A stretch of 64,000 nt of DNA from Atopsyche davidsoni (taxonomy: Eukaryota > Arthropoda > Insecta > Trichoptera > Hydrobiosidae). The stretch is taken from the NCBI GenBank assembly GCA_022113835.1, contig JAILWY010000001.1, positions 16,856,501 to 16,920,500 of the forward strand. The letters run 5' to 3'. The notes under the pieces were generated by a model. It made no database searches. It saw nothing but the letters and a program-made list of their open reading frames with translations, and was not told the DNA's origin. The position numbers and the translations under genes were made by a program. This document shows positions 31,101 to 41,956 of this stretch, one piece after another (position 1 is the stretch's first letter; the number at the start of each line of letters is the position of its first letter).

Positions 31101-33408
31101 TCAGATTAAATGCATTAAAATCAAATCTTATAACACAAATCGATTTTAATACATATGCACAAGTTTTTCACCGTGAGACAAAGATCTTTTTTGCCCTAAA
31201 AAGGCATCACATCATTTTTCACTGTAATTCTTAAATATATGTGTAGTTTTCAAACACTTTGATTTTAATTATAAAATAAATTGCATAACCTGTAAATTAT
31301 CTATAAAATATACAGGTTAAAATATAATTACATACATTGATGCATATTTCGAATAAGTGATTCTGTTTTAGGAACGCTTCAAAAACGTATCACATATAAT
31401 TCTATAATCATTTTACTTATCTTCACCGCAGCAAAAAATTTAATGTACAAATTAACATTTTCATTGAAAATACATACTTACCTGAAACTTGAGGCTTCTA
31501 TCAACTTACTTTAAAAGGTGTATTGTAGAGAACATGTCTGTATGCTTGCTTAGAAAGAAGTACAATATCGACCATTACAATTACAGGGTCATACTCTATG
31601 TATTTATCTGCTACACTACCACATCGATCCTGAAATCATCAAATATAAACAATCTTTGCTGATTTTTAATATCCTTGGACATGTCAATGTGTACATTTAA
31701 TATCTTGAATGAAGATCCGAAGAGTAAAATTAACTGTCCTCTGGGAATCAAGTCAAGCCACCAGAATCACAATATAAAAGACTGACTTCGATCAAATTTC
31801 CAGATCAAAATATAAATACACCCATACCTCGCTATACGGCCGCTCGTTATACGGCCTTTCGCTATAACGGCCCTTTTCAATTAAGGCACGTTTTCGATAT
31901 ACGGCCTAAAATGTTTCGCTATAACGGCCAATAAAACTTTTTTTCAATGTTATTTTGTTTACTAGCGTTATTCAGTGTGTGCTCATAGAGCGGCAGGTTT
32001 AGACATAGTTATTACTGATTTTTACACATTAACTGGAAAAATTGGAAATAATTAGGGACATTTTTAATACGTAAGTACATATGTATGTATGTACAAATAT
32101 TTTTTTTTTAATATGTATGTATTTTTTTAAAGCTTATTTTAACTATTGATTATATGGATTGAGGACAATAACAAACAGAGAATGCCAATGAGTCAAATGA
32201 CTATCCAGGAAAAGACTAAGTATTTTCGAAAATTTGAAGAATGGAGATACCGATGAATCTGCTGTCACATTCCAAGACATTCAGATGAGTCACATTCAGA
32301 TGTCACATTCCAAGCAAGCCGAGGATGGTTTGAAAAATTTAAAAATAGATTTAATTTGAAAATGAAAGGTGAAGCAGCTAGCGCCGATGAGACCGCATCT
32401 AAGGAATATCCCAACATTTTAAAGGGAATTATTGAATGAGGTGGTTATAAACCTGAATATGTGTGTAACGTAGACGAAACAGGGCTTTATAGGAAGCGAA
32501 TGCCTGATCGCACGTACATTTCAAAAACCGAAAAATCTGCGCCTGGTTATAAGGTGTCTAAAGAACGATTAACTTTGCTGCTTGGTGCAAATGCCGCGGA
32601 TGATTTTAAGCTAAAACCACTTTTAATATATTTGTCCGAAAATCCAAGGCCCCTTAAAGGACTTAGTAAAAATCAATTACCCGTCATATGGAAATCCGAC
32701 AAGAAAGCTTGGATGACTAAAGCTACTTTTGAGGATTGGTTCAAAAATCACTTTTGTACAGAAGTGAAAAAATATTTGCGAGACAATAGCTTAACCACCA
32801 AGGCTTTGCTAATTTTGGATAATGCACCAGGGCATCCTACTAATTTATCCGAGCTATCTGAAGATGTCATGATTGAGTACCTTCCGAAAAATACAACAGC
32901 TCTGATCCAACCAATGGATCAGGGTGCAATAGCCATTTTTAAGGCATATTACCTACGCCGAACTTTCCGACAACTTATAAGGGAAACCGATGGTAAAGCT
33001 TCAATTAAAACATTTTGTAAAAACTTGAACATCAAGGATGCTGTTGACAGCATCAGTGAATCATGGAAGGAATTAAAATTAACAACAATGAACCTTGTTT
33101 GGAAAAAAATATGGCCAGAATGTGTAAAAAGTGTTACATATTTAACAAATTTGGAACCGTTCCCATTGAATTTGTATTAGAATAATTGATTCGTTATACG
33201 GCTTTTCGCTTAGCAGCCAAGTTTCGTGAAACGTATCTAGACCGTAAAGCGAGGTATGGGTGTATAATTAAATTTAACATTTTAGCATGATTTGTAGATA
33301 GTAGATACTTACACAATTTGATACTTTGAGAACAGTAGGTCCGTATTGTCTAAATAAAGCATCGACGTAATTCCCACAAATAATGCATGTATATTTATGA
33401 GTTTCCAT
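28168..33408 (-). CDS. Arv1: ARV1, ER lipid/sterol homeostasis protein (7 exons, about 302 aa)
   Basis: Exons on -: 33408-33313, 31629-31510, 29865-29720, 29643-29483, 29316-29242, 28710-28555 and 28322-28168. All joints are GT-AG and in phase, and an in-frame stop precedes the ATG. The N-terminus has the ARV1 zinc-ribbon cysteines CIIC and CDRC, then the family signature DKYIEYDPVIVMVDIVLL and KQAYRHVLYN. Hydrophobic helices follow: YWKLLIVLILMETYV, then GMLIYIAAAFVTSIFF, then FILLLKGMTLGGMGNLLMIP with SLIW. ARV1 proteins sit in the ER membrane and act in intracellular sterol and GPI-anchor handling. The length is close to the roughly 270 residues of animal ARV1. Oddities: exon 4 inserts an Asn/Asp-rich loop between the first and second helices. 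The last exon lacks the terminal helix typical of ARV1 and its acceptor is pyrimidine-poor, so the C-terminus is the least certain part. Confidence 0.9.
28760..29240. other. ARV1 intron 5
   Basis: Open frames on both strands (28763-29107 and 28899-29126) show no domain and lie between two phase-matched ARV1 exons. I read this as intron, possibly old repeat sequence. Confidence 0.55.
30128..30372. repeat. Complete foldback MITE in ARV1 intron 2
   Basis: The left arm TTAAATAAAATCATTTTGTG, then TTCGCCAACCTTTTATGTTG and GCATTATCAAACTGAGTCAG, is mirrored by GACTCAGTTTGATAGTGC, AAAGGTTGGTGAAACTGGTC and a GTGGAAAAATCACAAAAGTA terminus. The arms are about 110 bp, nearly full-length palindromic. This is the best reference copy of the family. 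Confidence 0.85.
30615..30957. repeat. Second foldback MITE in ARV1 intron 2, with longer loop
   Basis: The left arm with TTGTAACCGGTTTTGCCAAC pairs with GTTGGCAAAACCGGTCGCAA on the right. It ends with AAAATGGAATTCCGAGTAC. The loop of about 180 bp differs from the copy at 30128, so the two are separate insertions or a rearranged pair. Confidence 0.75.
31819..33262 (+). mobile_element. pogo/Tigger-type DNA transposon in ARV1 intron 1
   Basis: Termini CACCCATACCTCGCTATACG and (inverted) CACCCATACCTCGCTTTACG, flanked by TA on both sides. 1444 bp. It lies antisense to ARV1. The ends also carry a direct variation on CGTTATACGGC/TATACGGCC. Confidence 0.92.
32461..33180 (+). pseudogene. Tigger-like DDE transposase remnant
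   Basis: The frame holds the catalytic core: NVDETGL (first D), then LILDNAPGHP (second D) and IQPMDQGAIAIFK (third D), as in the DDE_1 family of pogo/Tigger elements. The upstream coding part continues in the same frame past a TGA at about 32437 (IIE-stop-GGYKPEYV). A helix-turn-helix/CENP-B-like part (TKYFRKFEEWRYR, then QASRGWFEKFKNRFN) is damaged and shortened. The intact DDE triad but broken N-terminus means no active transposase. Confidence 0.9.
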
Positions 33409-34019
33409 ATTAAAAGCATCCAGAACTTAGCTTACTATATACCTAACATAAAAGTTTTCTATTTGGCCCTTACAAACAACGCATTATGATCATAATTTCA
33501 ATGTTATTTGCGCGTTTTGAATGTTCACACAACACTGAAAACGAATCAAATAATGTGACATTTTACTTTTGAAATTTAAAGGTAATATAAATATCTTGCC
33601 AATTCCTATTAACAATCCCGTGTTCATTAGAATGTTACAAATATAATAACTGTAAAATAAAAACTAAGCATTTTGAAATCTGACGTTACCAATTTCCATA
33701 GACAACGGCTAAAATGCACATTGCGTTGAATTATTATGCCACGAGTATTACGCATTACACGTTACACTTTACACGTTACTTATTACACATTACACACGCG
33801 GACGCATTACAGACCCTTGCTCGGCTCATATCAGCTTAATCTGGCAAAATCAAACAAAATTATGACTCATCCACCAAATATAATAAAATGCCATTTTTTT
33901 ATCGTTTTAATATTTTTAACAAAACAAAATACTCTTTGTTAAAAAACAAAATATTCGAACACTTATTTAAAATTAAAAGAAAAAATATTATTTGAAATAT
34001 TAATTAAGAATATTTGATC
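33409..34019. other. Interval between ARV1 start and next exon
   Basis: No gene. A short degenerate tandem of ATTACACGTTACACTTTAC-like units lies at 33750-33800. The ARV1 promoter should lie here; no clear TATA or initiator stands out. Confidence 0.4.
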
Positions 34020-34281
34020 TTACATAAATACACCTAATTCTGGGGTTTTAAAGTTTAGTGGCTTTCTCAAACCTTCAAATTGAGGATCAAAGCTACTAAA
34101 AAATGATGCTTGAACTATATTTGACTGGTTCAGTTTTTGTGTAAAAAAAATATCTGGTCCATCAAACGATACGTTTTCACGGTTGCTGCCATAAAAGTAT
34201 CGAGCCTTACTTACTTGAACATTTGCAATGCTCAAAAGCATTTTTACTAAATCGAGTAGGCGTAATCGTTCACTACGGTAC
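34020..34281 (-). CDS. Probable terminal exon of an unidentified gene
   Basis: On - the frame opens after ..TTTAAGTAG and reads YRSERLRLLDLVKMLLSIAN, then KARYFYGSNRENVSFDGPDI, QASFFSSFDPQFEGLRKP and LNFKTPELGVFM-stop (87 codons). Residue use looks like real protein rather than random AT-rich translation. I do not recognise the family. Upstream exons were not found in the GC-rich block to the right. It would be transcribed in the same direction as ARV1, ending 612 bp before the ARV1 ATG. Transposon-derived coding is the main alternative. Confidence 0.35.
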
Positions 34282-35819
34282 CTACTTAAATTGGTGAAAA
34301 TCTAATTAAATTTCGAAAAGAATGAAGAAAATGATAAACTAAACGTAAAAAATGATTAAACATTTTGCAATAGTACAAAAAGACATGTATTAAATATCTT
34401 CATTTTTTATTATAAATTCACAATCCCCGCTAGTAAAAACTGATACGATAAAAAATGAAAATCAGTTAATCTTTATTACTATTAAAATGGTTTGTGATTT
34501 TTATATTTATTCCCTAAACTTCCTGATCAAAATATCGAAAATATATTTTTTCCATCGGTCAAATGTAAAAAAGTAATAGTAAAAAATAACCAATAAAAAA
34601 AATAAATTAAAAATACGGATATAAATAACTATCATTTCTCAGATAAAATTGATTTAACAAATTAACACTTTATACTGCTTGGCGTTGAAGATTCGGGTTT
34701 CCGTAGTTGCACAGAGATGGCTCTCGACGCCCCCCCTCCCTCCCCCCTCTCCCTGCTAGTAATGGTCGCCATTACGGGTCGCCGTCACGGGTCGCTCCCT
34801 TCATCTACTTCTACACGAACTCAATCACGAAAACAGAGAAACCCGCGGACGCCACCGGCCGCAGCCCCGGTAAACGAGGTGAACACAAAATTGAGCATAA
34901 TATGTTCACCAAACATCAAAATGGGTCGCGAGTTTGAGGATCGACTCTCTTCGGTGAGTGAAGAGGCGCCCGGGCCGGGGAAACGGCCGCTTTCTGCTCG
35001 AAGTGCTTATTTTTATTATCTTTTGAATCCTTGAATTGTTATTCTCATCTGAAAATGCAATTACAAAACGTCAAAACAAGCGTAGAATTGAAAAGTATAG
35101 AGAAACGGTCATTCAACAGATTAAAACATACACTGATTTCAAATATTTTAGGTAAAAGCTGTCGGACAAAATCACGCTTTTTAACAAATAGCGACCCTCG
35201 ATCGCTTCCGTCCGATGGGACCGAATTTATTCTATCGTTCGATAGCGTTTCGGAGTCACGATCGGGTATATTGTGGTCCTTTAGTATATTTATTTTAAAC
35301 GAGAGTTTCAATTCGATCCGTTCGACAGCAAAAATAAAATGAGATTTTTCCTATCAAAATGTACATCGAGCCCGCGGAAAAGATCCGCAGGGATCCCGCC
35401 ATCCTGCCATCCCACCATCAGCGACACTCGAGGGTCGCTTCCCTTCTTCGACATCGACTTCCGCGGGTGGTCCTCGCCGTCCTCGCCGGGGCCGGAGAGC
35501 CGGAGGGCCTCCTTCTGTTTATTTATTTCGTCGTATTCAATTTGTTTCAGTCGCGGGAAATGAAATCGAAATTCCAAGCCGGCATTCGTCCTTGCGACAA
35601 AATTTACTGATGAAAATAATTTTGAGACAAGAGTTTGTCTTGTAATTTTAAAATCTTCTCCCGAAAATTAACGCATGAAAGAAAATGATGAGATATATTT
35701 ATGTTGGCTCGATGTGTTCGGATTTATCTTTTTCAATCCGTCTGCGTAAAAAATAAAGAAGGTAGTAATTCATAATATTTACTACGAAGAAGGAACTCTC
35801 CAACGTCGTCCCTCTCGAG
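34282..35819. other. Stretch without recognised gene
   Basis: GC rises from 34.7 kb. Overlapping open frames on both strands (34707-35034, 35031-35342, 35308-35610) have no domain and low-complexity Ser/Arg/Pro composition. I see nothing firm. Confidence 0.4.
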
Positions 35820-36700
35820 CGTGCGCGAGAGGGAGAGAGCGCGAGGCGGGGGCGGGGCGGGGCGGGGAGGGGCGGGGTGAAGGCGGGGAGGGGCGGGGTG
35901 AAGGCGGGGAGGGGCGGGGCGGGGGGGCCGCGCGGCCGGCAGTCCGCGCCGCGCGTCCCCGGCGTCTGTCGTGCCGCGCTCAGTCTCCGCGCCGCTTCCG
36001 ATGAATCTTCGTAATAGTTTTAAAACAAAAACTTACAAGTTCGCGCTTTCTCTCGCGTGCAAGTCGTTCGCAAACTAGCGGCGCTTATATTTTTAGTTCG
36101 AAGTGCGCGAGGTAAAACTCAAATACCGTCCGCGTTCCGCGTTTTGACCTCGGAAGTTTTGTTTCCGCGCATCAGACCGTCCGGCTGACGGACTCGTCGT
36201 AGTTTTCGAAGTTACCGGCCGTCTTTCATCCGACGTCCGAGTGATAGTGAAAAGGCATCCGAAGCGATGCGAGCGGAAGTTCCGCGCTGCCGTGTGATAC
36301 TTTGGAAATCGAGGTTGACGGATCTTCCCCGAGAAATCGAATTCGAGTCCTGATTGAGGTAATACTTAGTTTTGAGTTTATCCGCGTTCTCTCTTCCTGA
36401 GTTTTTTTTGCGCTCGAAATTCACAACGATGACTCGCACTAGAACGATTAGCTCGCAAATCTGCAGGGTTTCGTCTCCCGGAGGCCCGCCGATCGTTAAA
36501 AAGGATGACATCCTCGAAAACGCTCTGCGGGCGGAGCTGCACTTCTCGAGCGGAGGAGCGCGGCTCGAAATGGCCGCTGTCGTTTTGGTCGTGGACCTCG
36601 GCGGAGTCTCGGGGCGGGGAGGGGGCGGGGGAGGGGGGAGAAGGGGAGCCGGCGGGGGAGGGGAGGGGAGCGGGCGGGGGAGGGGGGAAGCGGGCCACCT
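35820..36700. promoter_or_regulatory. CpG-rich block with long G-runs, candidate promoter
   Basis: 35835-35935 and 36610-36690 are dense runs of GGGG separated by one to four bases on the + strand, strong candidates for G-quadruplexes. Between them lies a CpG-rich stretch with an arthropod-like initiator TCAGTC at 35980-35985 and a possible donor GCGCGAG|GTAAAA ending at 36111. A 5' untranslated exon of a gene whose coding part lies elsewhere would explain it, but no coding exon is visible. Confidence 0.3.
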
Positions 36701-37524
36701 GGTCGGGCTCCCTCGCGAGCGCCGAGCCCGAGGCGGCCGACGAGCTGTCGCTTGAGACGTCTCGCTCGGTATCGTCGTTTCGTTCTTTTCCAGGTTGAAA
36801 CAATATCCTCATGGAGAATATAACATTCACTGTGTTTTTTCCTTTGCATAAGTAAATATCGCTTTCGATCGAAGCGCACCGAAGGTACCTTCTCAGATGT
36901 TACCATTTCTTTTGGACGATACGTCTCAGTGTTGCGCCCTTCTAGGTTTTGTCTATTCGTACGATTGCGATTACTCAGTAATACCGTTTTCATTTCAAAT
37001 ATTCGATATCGAGAGCCTCGGCAATTATTATCTGTTATATTATTATACGTTTTAAACTATTTGATGCATTTCGCAGATTTAAAAATCAATCTATTCACCC
37101 TGTACGCCCGTTCTGAATACTCATTTTTGGGAAGAATTCTCATTAAGTATCGCCCATATCTTGACCCTTTGAGAATTCTAGATCTACGGAATGATTTTCT
37201 AAATACGGATAAACAGTTTCCGGGTTGCCGCGGCGAGGGGGAGTCCGAGGGAGCGCGACGCCGGGAAGTCGCCCGGGACTTCATCCCGGCGAACGACATC
37301 GCGAGCGACCGGCGGCCTCTGAAGTCTCATTCCAAATAAGTTTTTTCATTAATCTTTTTTGCAACACATTTTCGGATAAAATATTAGATCGTCCGAATCA
37401 CGGCTCGCCGTTCTGACTCATCGTCGCGGCGAACGCTTCTGTCGAGACCCGACCGGGCCGGGAATCTCGCGCGGGGAGCTCCGCCGAGTCCCGGGAGGCG
37501 TCCCGGAGAGACGGCCCCGCGCCC
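36700..37524. other. GC-rich to mixed stretch, no recognised gene
   Basis: Open frames exist on both strands but overlap each other with no domain or conserved-looking segment. Confidence 0.4.
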
Positions 37525-38330
37525 GGCCAGGCTTGCACGGGTCCGGTCAGGCTTGCACGGGTCCGGTCAGGCTTGCACGGGGTCCGGTCAGGCTTGCACG
37601 GGGTCCGGTCAGGCTTGCACGGGGTCCGGTCAGGCTTGCACGGGGTCCGGTCAGGCTTGCACGGGGTCCGGTCAGGCTTGCACGGGGTCCGGTCAGGCTT
37701 GCACGGGGTCCGGTCAGGCTTGCACGGGGTCCGGTCAGGCTTGCACGGGTCCGGTCAGGCTTGCACGGGGTCCGGTCAGGCTTGCACGGGGTCCGGTCAG
37801 GCTTGCACGGGGTCCGGTCAGGCTTGCACGGGGTCCGGTCAGGCTTGCACGGGGTCCGGTCAGGCTTGCACGGGGTCCGGTCAGGCTTGCACGGGGTCCG
37901 GTCAGGCTTGCACGGGGTCCGGTCAGGCTTGCACGGGGTCCGGTCAGGCTTGCACGGGGTCCGGTCAGGCTTGCACGGGGTCCGGTCAGGCTTGCACGGG
38001 GTCCGGTCAGGCTTGCACGGGGTCCGGTCAGGCTTGCACGGGGTCCGGTCAGGCTTGCACGGGGTCCGGTCAGGCTTGCACGGGGTCCGGTCAGGCTTGC
38101 ACGGGGTCCGGTCAGGCTTGCACGGGGTCCGGTCAGGCTTGCACGGGGTCCGGTCAGGCTTGCACGGGGTCCGGTCAGGCTTGCACGGGGTCCGGTCAGG
38201 CTTGCACGGGGTCCGGTCAGGCTTGCACGGGGTCCGGTCAGGCTTGCACGGGGTCCGGTCAGGCTTGCACGGGGTCCGGTCAGGCTTGCACGGGGTCCGG
38301 TCAGGCTTGCACGGGGTCCGGTCAGGCTCG
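37525..38330. repeat. 21-bp minisatellite, about 38 copies
   Basis: The unit begins GGTCCGGTCAGGCTTGCACG and ends in one more G. Three early junctions are 20 bp (one G short). Because 21 is a multiple of 3, several frames stay open with heptapeptide repeats (GVRSGLH, GPVRLAR, GSGQACT; on -, TPCKPDR and GPRASLT). The three 20-bp units each shift frame, so no frame keeps one peptide throughout. I do not call a gene. Confidence 0.95.
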
Positions 38331-40340
38331 GTCCGATCGACAAAGAGTATCCAAAATACATCCCCGACGACTGTCACAGCTCGCAGCGTGCCGAGAGAGC
38401 GGAGCTCCTGGACTCCGGGCACGTCGACAGGGACGACGTTTGCAAAAACTCAGAGCGACACGTGAGCTTTGGTAATGTGAAAAATGATAAATAAGTTACT
38501 GAACTCATTTAGCACTGGCTCAATAATTCATGTAATATTTTCGATCGTTTGTAATTTGTTAAACAATAAAGCGCCCCAAGTATGTTTATCGCTACATAGC
38601 ATGCAGTCAGGCTCCAGAGCGAGCGACCTCCGCCGCCGGGAGAGTGACCGGGTCACGTTGACCGTATCTCGCAAAAAGTGCGCTCCGGAAACGTTTGAGG
38701 GATAGCATAGATTATTTTGACCTTTCGGTTCTTTTTTATTTGACTCCTTTTCGTATCCCCGGTTTTTTAAAATCGTTTTCATGAAAATTCTGTTCAATTG
38801 ATCACGGTAAGTTTCACCCTCGACAGGGGATGAGATGTGCCGGCCGCCCCAGATTTGCCCTCTCTGATTGACGCGATACAAAAAGACGACAAGTGACGCG
38901 ACGTCGGCCGCTTTGCGGAGATTGCAGAAAACCTCTCAAAAGCGGTCCCGGTCATTCTTTCAGTTTAATACTCGGTATTATCTTTTTGGACAAACCCTCC
39001 CGGCAGCCGCTCTAAATATTTAATCCGAGGTGCGCGGTGCCTCGATTCAAGAAGAGGGGTATTTCCGGAGGTATTTATTATGCATACTCGCGATTTTTGT
39101 AATTTCGACCGCGCCGTTCGCGGCCGGCTTGCGAGAAGATAATTGACGAACAAAAATACTCGAATAGCTGAAAATACACCACAAGGGTTGTATGAAATTC
39201 TATTTTTCCGATTAGTTATCTTCGATTGAGTTCGGCCAAAATAGGTCAATCGATATACATATATTATTTCACAATAGATTATATCGTGTAAAGATGTTAA
39301 AAAGTTAAATTACAATTATTGAACACTCAGTAAGCTCACCCCTAAAATATTTAACTTAAAATATCACGAGAGATAGTTTATGTTAATTCAATTCCACTAT
39401 GGCACTTTTGGAGCTAGAAGATGAGCGCCTGGCAATGCCTCGTTTAGGCGAGAATTCATTTTCCCGGTCTTACCGTAATTTAATGCTAATTTGTATTTTT
39501 TTCGGGTTTTAATTTAGATTTCTGAGGTTTTTAATATATTGTTGTAAAATTACCAAACTAAAAGTTAACAATATAACGTGGCTTATTGTACCTAAAAAAC
39601 ATATCCGCAACGGCTCCCATATCCTGCGTTTAATATTGTGCCACACAATTTATCGCTGTTTACTATCTACTTTATTTCTTGCAAAATGTGCAGTGTTTGT
39701 TCACCTCTTGTATCCGTTATTTTCCTCGATTCAGGTGAACGCCCCGGAAACTCATTTGCCGCATAAATTAAAAGTCGATATTGTAAAACACGTGGACGGT
39801 GTCCCTGCATTGCGATCTCGACAAATAAAAAAGCTTTCAACACTATTTTTCTAACTAAAAATAAATAAAATCATTATAGTTTCAAAGACCGGTGATTCAT
39901 CACGTCAGTAATATAATTCATACATTATTAATAAGCAAACTGTGAAACTAACAAAGTTATCTTTTGTATATTTTACCAGCAACATATTTTTAAAAATATT
40001 TATTACAGAATTATTTACGACGGATCGGCTAAATATACAATAACTAAAATTTATATTAAATACGACTTACCAAAGAGGATAAATAAAAATATCATGAAAA
40101 GCGAAAGCGCACACTGCAAAATTTTTTTTTGGAATCTCCTAGTTGTACCCAATGTACCCAACCTGCACTTTTATGATTTTGTTCCCAACAGACCACACAG
40201 GTATTCTCGCCCGGGCATTTTTATGATTGTTGTTCCCAACAGACCGCCGGGTAACCTCTATGGTTGTATTGTATACGGCGCCGCCATGCAGTCTATGATT
40301 CCATTACCAGGCTCAGTCGTGAAGTACGTGTCTAATCCTA
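38331..40340. other. Stretch without recognised gene
   Basis: GC-rich until about 39.2 kb, then AT-rich. No exon chain or known domain. The segment 39636-39854 is an open frame with a hydrophobic N-terminus but no other support. Confidence 0.4.
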
Positions 40341-40510
40341 TGTTATGTGTCCCTCTCGGAATGCCACTTGCTTGACAGGTGACTCCGCGGAAGCACTGGA
40401 CTTCTCTTGAACGTTTGAATAATAACACTTTCAATACTTGATTATGAAGTTTATTTAATATATATGTATATCCATCGGCGAATAGCCGATGGTCGAAATA
40501 ATTACAATGA
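40341..40510 (-). repeat. LTR 3'-end fragment, reverse orientation
   Basis: Read on -, it ends CATTCCGAGAGGGACACATA then ACA, and contains GACCATCGGCTATTCGCCGATGG, a 7-bp stem-loop, plus AATAAACTTCATAATCAAG. These match 55205-55361 on +. Confidence 0.75.
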
Positions 40511-40734
40511 ATAAAGAGACCCGAGGCTCGAGAGCCAGCCAGGGCTCCGGCGGCAGCGGCCGATGTTTATCGAATGATTCTCTTGGAGCGAAAAAAATGA
40601 ATTTAAATTTCAAAATTCTTTTATTTTTCATTAAGTGTATTACAATAGATCTTATATCTTTTTATATTTTTTTCGCTGCTGCAGAGGATAACTAACTCAA
40701 CCACCAGCGAAGCTCTGTCTCCGGATGGATTATA

Positions 40735-40900
40735 CATTATAATTATCTCACCATCGGCGAAGTTCTATCTGCCGATGGTATAAAATAAACTACTTAATAA
40801 AGTATTGAAAGTGCTGTTATTCTATACGTTCGAGAGAAGTCCGGTGTGCATCCTACGGTCACCATAACATAAATTGGTGTCACAAGTGGGGCACATAACA
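40735..40900 (+). repeat. Related LTR 3'-end fragment, forward orientation
   Basis: CATCGGCGAAGTTCTATCTGCCGATGG, AATAAACTACTTAATAAAGT, TTCGAGAGAAGTCC and GGGGCACATAACA, the family's hairpin, poly(A) region and 3' end. It faces the reverse fragment at 40341-40510. Confidence 0.65.
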
Positions 40901-41643
40901 AAGCCATATGGCTAATTATATTTATTTAAAATAATTCTAACTGATACATTTAATGCTATTACGATAAGTGATAAATGTTGTTGTCAGATTGAAAATTGGT
41001 CAATAATTTAAAAAAACAGTTCAGATATATTACCAGGTTTAGGCGACCGTTGTTGATGGTTTTATTTTATTGGGTTTTAGGTAGCATCAAGTTATGAATA
41101 TTGACTCGGATGTTTTGGCTCCAGTACTGGATATATTTTATAATTATGATTATCTATAACAACCTCGAAATTCTGGAGACGAAACGTATTATTAATTATC
41201 AAAACTCGACGCAGCTTGGAAGTGAGGCAACTGACTGCATTCTAGCGCGAATATGAAATCGCTACCGAGGCGGAGGGATTGCGTTTCCCTCTTCAGGTTG
41301 TCAATTTATTAGAAAAAGATAAATACTCCGTTGGGAATTAGATCCGTGTGCTACTGATGAATAGTTTAGACTTCGGGTTTGTACTGCAGGGCCCCTTTTC
41401 AGTCGTTCAACCCTTTTTCACCCTAAACAAGGATAGCAGCAACCCCAAAATAAAACCACCAGCGCTGACCCGGGGTCCCTAAACTTTCTGCAATATAAGT
41501 TTACGTCACACTATTGTTTAAATTTGATTTACTTATCAAGATCAAGAGCCAATTTGAGTTACTTGACACCTCTATTGACATTGGTACACCTTTTTTAAAC
41601 ACTAAACCTACTGACATTACATGTATACCTATTCCTACCGTCG
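40901..41643. other. AT-rich stretch, nothing recognised
   Basis: No gene, repeat array or hairpin stands out. Confidence 0.45.
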
Positions 41644-41956
41644 GGGGTCAATTTGACCCCTTAGAGATTATATTTAGTATTCTGGGGTGAATATTTACCC
41701 AAAAATGTCATGGCATTCAAAAAATACGACGTTATTTGATAAAATAAATACGAAAGGATAACCGCGACCTATTTTTTGAAGAGTTATCTAGATTAGTAAC
41801 AATTTTGGCTGGTCTTAATAAATAACGTCGTATTTTTGGAACGCCGTTACATTTTTGGGTAAATATTCACCACCGAATATTTCAATCTGTACGATTTTTT
41901 TCCCATAGTATTACTGCTTGACTCTTTCTTCAAAAGGGGTCAAAATAATGAGAAGG
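41644..41956. repeat. TIR-bearing MITE
   Basis: GGGGTCAATTTGACCCC at the left and AAAAGGGGTCAAAATAAT at the right bracket a large inverted repeat: GGGGTGAATATTTACCCAAA, then AAAATACGACGTTATTT pairs with AAATAACGTCGTATTTTTGG and TTTGGGTAAATATTCACC. It encodes nothing. Confidence 0.75.

Noticed and set aside
36372..36993. Pro/Arg/Ser-rich overlapping frames in the CpG-rich block
   Set aside because: Low-complexity translation of G-runs on both strands, no domain or splice support.
37533..38494. Frames of about 200-313 codons with heptapeptide repeats
   Set aside because: Produced by the 21-bp minisatellite; frame shifts at the 20-bp units and no flanking exon structure.
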